Shown here: positions 61,607-64,000 of the stretch, in pieces
How positions within the stretch are numbered: the stretch's first letter is position 1
Layout of the letters: each line of letters starts with the position of its first letter
Assembly: GCA_024695815.1 (NCBI GenBank)
Contig: JAILHK010000034.1
Span: forward strand, 62,001-126,000
Origin: Prevotella sp.
GTDB lineage: Bacteria > Bacteroidota > Bacteroidia > Bacteroidales > Bacteroidaceae
DNA length: 64,000 bases
Direction: 5' to 3'
Position numbers and translations under genes: made by a program
Notes under the pieces: generated by a model
The model's input: the letters and a program-made list of their open reading frames with translations, nothing else
Told to the model about the DNA's origin: nothing
The model's database searches: none

Positions 61607-63388
61607 ATGAAAAATAAGATATACAACATATTGGTGATGGGAATGGGTGTGCTTGTCTCGACGGCCTGTTCCGACTTCCTTGACAAGATGCCCGACGAGC
61701 GCACAGAGCTCAATACCGTAGAGAATGTGGTGGACTTGCTAAAAGGCTCTTACCCTTCAAACAACTACCAGTTTATCTGTGAACTGTCAAGCGACAACTT
61801 TATCGACAACAATGCGCCTCACCTGCCGTCTAATCCTAACGACAAGCAGATTGAGAACCACTATAACTATCCATCGGCTGCACGCTGGAACGACGAGATG
61901 TTCCAGTTTGAAGAACCCCTCTCGGCTACCTATTCTGATTCAGAGTCGCACGGTCGTGTGTGGGACGGATGGTATAACTCTATCGCTGCAGTCAATGCGG
62001 CTTTAGAGGCTATCGATAACCTGGCAAAGGAAGAGGGCATCGACAGTCACGAGGACTATGGACATTTGTCTCCCCGCCTGCGCGCCGCTTACGGTGAGGC
62101 TCTCCTGCTGCGTGCCTACGACCACTTTGTCTTGGCCAACATCTTTGGTCAGGCCTATCGCAACGAGGCTCAGAGTGCGAAGGATATTTCTATTGCCTAT
62201 GTCACCGAGCCCGAGACCGAACTGCAAAAAAACTACGACCGCCTGTCGGTCAAGGAGGTCTATGACCTGATCATCAAGGATATGGAAGAGGGTCTGAAGT
62301 ATGTCAGCGACAGCTACTACGATGCACCTAAGTACCATTTCAATACCAATGCAGCCCATGCCTTTGCAGCCCGCGTCTATTTGTTCCACCACGACTGGGA
62401 CAAGTGTATCGCCGAAGCCAACCAGGTGTTGGGCACCAACGATGCCTCTCTGCTCCGCATGTCAATGGACTATTCCATCTTTTCCGACTGCGCCAGCTCT
62501 AGTGACTACGGCAACAAGTGGCAGGATCCGAAGTTGAACAACAACCTGATGCTGCTCGATACCTATAGCTCTTATTCACGTCTGGTATTCGGCTATCGCT
62601 ATAGCGTTGCCGGCGAGGCAGCCTCAGAAGTGCTGATGGTTCGCACCAACAGTGAGCTGTGGAATTCCTACATCGCCAACCCCATCACAATGGTCAGCGG
62701 CATGCTGTTCAGTTCCAGTCAGCACGACTACGGCTTCTACTCTTGTAAGATTAACGAACAGTTCCAGATGCTCGACAAGATTGCACAGACGGGATATGTT
62801 CACCAGATTATCCGTGCCTTCACGGCCATGGACCTGCTGTTGGAGCGTGCCGAGGCTTATATCATGAAGAACGATTTGGCCAATGCCAGTCATGACCTCC
62901 AGGCCTATTGGAACAACTCTATCGAGACCTTCTCTGAAAAAGACAAGGAGACCTTTGTCACACCCGGCGACATCAAGTTGCTGACTGACAATATGATCAA
63001 GTCGAACTTCAAAAACAAGACCAACTGTTTCGCCAACTGGGATTTCGTGTCGCAGAACATCTCGTCGGCCATTCACATCACTCCTGAGGCAGTGCCTTAT
63101 ATGAACTGTCTGAACGACTTCCGTCGTTTTGAGCATAGCTTTGAGGGCATGCGCTTCTTCGACCTGAAGCGTTGGGGCATGGAGTGGACCCACTACTATG
63201 GTCTGGACAAGAAAGCTATTGTGATGAAGGGCGTGGACAAACGTCGCGCCTTGGAAGCACCTTGGGAGGCTAAGTTTAATGGTGCAGGCAGCTCTCGCCC
63301 TGATATGGTGAGCGTGACGGAGACCAATGCTCGTCGTGAACTGGTGGCACCAAAATACAGTCAGTTCAGAATTAATTCAAACAAATAA
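61607..63388 (+). CDS. SusD/RagB-family nutrient-binding lipoprotein
   Basis: Lipobox STAC, CSDFLDKMPDE start, pairs with SusC; start reassigned to MKNKIYNILVMG. Confidence 0.93.
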   Translation: MKNKIYNILVMGMGVLVSTACSDFLDKMPDERTELNTVENVVDLLKGSYPSNNYQFICELSSDNFIDNNAPHLPSNPNDKQIENHYNYPSAARWNDEMFQFEEPLSATYSDSESHGRVWDGWYNSIAAVNAALEAIDNLAKEEGIDSHEDYGHLSPRLRAAYGEALLLRAYDHFVLANIFGQAYRNEAQSAKDISIAYVTEPETELQKNYDRLSVKEVYDLIIKDMEEGLKYVSDSYYDAPKYHFNTNAAHAFAARVYLFHHDWDKCIAEANQVLGTNDASLLRMSMDYSIFSDCASSSDYGNKWQDPKLNNNLMLLDTYSSYSRLVFGYRYSVAGEAASEVLMVRTNSELWNSYIANPITMVSGMLFSSSQHDYGFYSCKINEQFQMLDKIAQTGYVHQIIRAFTAMDLLLERAEAYIMKNDLANASHDLQAYWNNSIETFSEKDKETFVTPGDIKLLTDNMIKSNFKNKTNCFANWDFVSQNISSAIHITPEAVPYMNCLNDFRRFEHSFEGMRFFDLKRWGMEWTHYYGLDKKAIVMKGVDKRRALEAPWEAKFNGAGSSRPDMVSVTETNARRELVAPKYSQFRINSNK

Positions 63389-63403
63389 GGAGGAAAAGCT
63401 ATC

Positions 63404-64000
63404 ATGAAGAAAAAGACAATCAATATATTGATGCTGCTTGCTGTGATGGCAACAGCTTTTCAGATGACTTCTTGTTCGGATGATGACTTTACGGCCACCA
63501 TCTTCGATACGAACGACTATCCTCTGGATCGCAACCTTTATACGTTTCCTCTGGATACCTTCGTGAAGGTCAACTTTCTGGAGCCTTACAATATGCGCTT
63601 CGTCTATAAGATGGAGTACATTGCTTCGGACAAGGACAAGAACCTGACACCGGCTTCTTACGACAAGAGTTGTCAGTTGGCCGTGCTGACCAAATACCTG
63701 TGGCACGATGTCTATAAGGATGTGGCAGCCGAGCACGACATCTTCTTGAAGAAGTTCAGTCCCCGCATTATCCATGTCATCGGTTCTAAGAACCTGAACA
63801 CCTCGTCTGGTACTGAGACCCTCGGTGTGACTGAGGGCAACACCAAGGTGACGCTTTATCGCACCAACCTGCTGAACCCTGACGATATTGCTGACATGAA
63901 CGAGTACTTCTTTGAGACAATGCACCATGAGTTTGGTCATATCCTGGACAACAACTCGTTGCACCCCACACCGTTCAACGTGCTGAGCAACGGCCGTTAT
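63404..64000 (+). CDS. Putative zinc-binding metallopeptidase lipoprotein (partial)
   Basis: MKKKTINILMLLAVMATAFQMTSCSDDD lipoprotein signal; FETMHHEFGHILDNN HExxH motif; runs off window end. Confidence 0.85.
   Translation, partial: MKKKTINILMLLAVMATAFQMTSCSDDDFTATIFDTNDYPLDRNLYTFPLDTFVKVNFLEPYNMRFVYKMEYIASDKDKNLTPASYDKSCQLAVLTKYLWHDVYKDVAAEHDIFLKKFSPRIIHVIGSKNLNTSSGTETLGVTEGNTKVTLYRTNLLNPDDIADMNEYFFETMHHEFGHILDNNSLHPTPFNVLSNGRY

Overview
The window is mostly an integrated, temperate, podovirus-like prophage of a Bacteroidales (Prevotella/Bacteroides-like) host. It runs from before position 1 to about 55.4 kb, and its left end is outside the window. It abuts host chromosome at a tRNA-Lys(TTT) gene. 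Host genes to the right are tdk, rsmI, a coiled-coil lipoprotein, a SusC/SusD pair and the start of a zinc-metallopeptidase lipoprotein. Recognisable phage parts are: tyrosine integrase; an early/accessory operon of small ORFs including a DpnD/PcfM-like, PcfK-like and PcfJ-like set; terminase large subunit; portal; scaffold and major capsid; holin and amidase; a u-spanin-like lipoprotein; a rhomboid-like intramembrane protease; tail fibres with BspA-type LRRs; and a 5255-aa 'polyvalent' protein (15.8 kb ORF) carrying a strawberry-notch-type helicase, a ParB-like region and two zincin motifs. The most interesting non-coding signal is a family of five phage promoters. Each has the box AAACACGGAA (or a close variant) exactly 20 bp upstream of a Bacteroidetes-type -7 element (TATTTTTG or similar), and there is one in front of each of the five late transcription units. 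Other non-coding observations are a promoter-linked ~92-nt rod-like RNA (2407-2500), a boxA-like site in the early leader, and two minimal tRNA-like T-arm elements in the early operon. All calls come from reading the sequence and the supplied ORFs; no database search was run.
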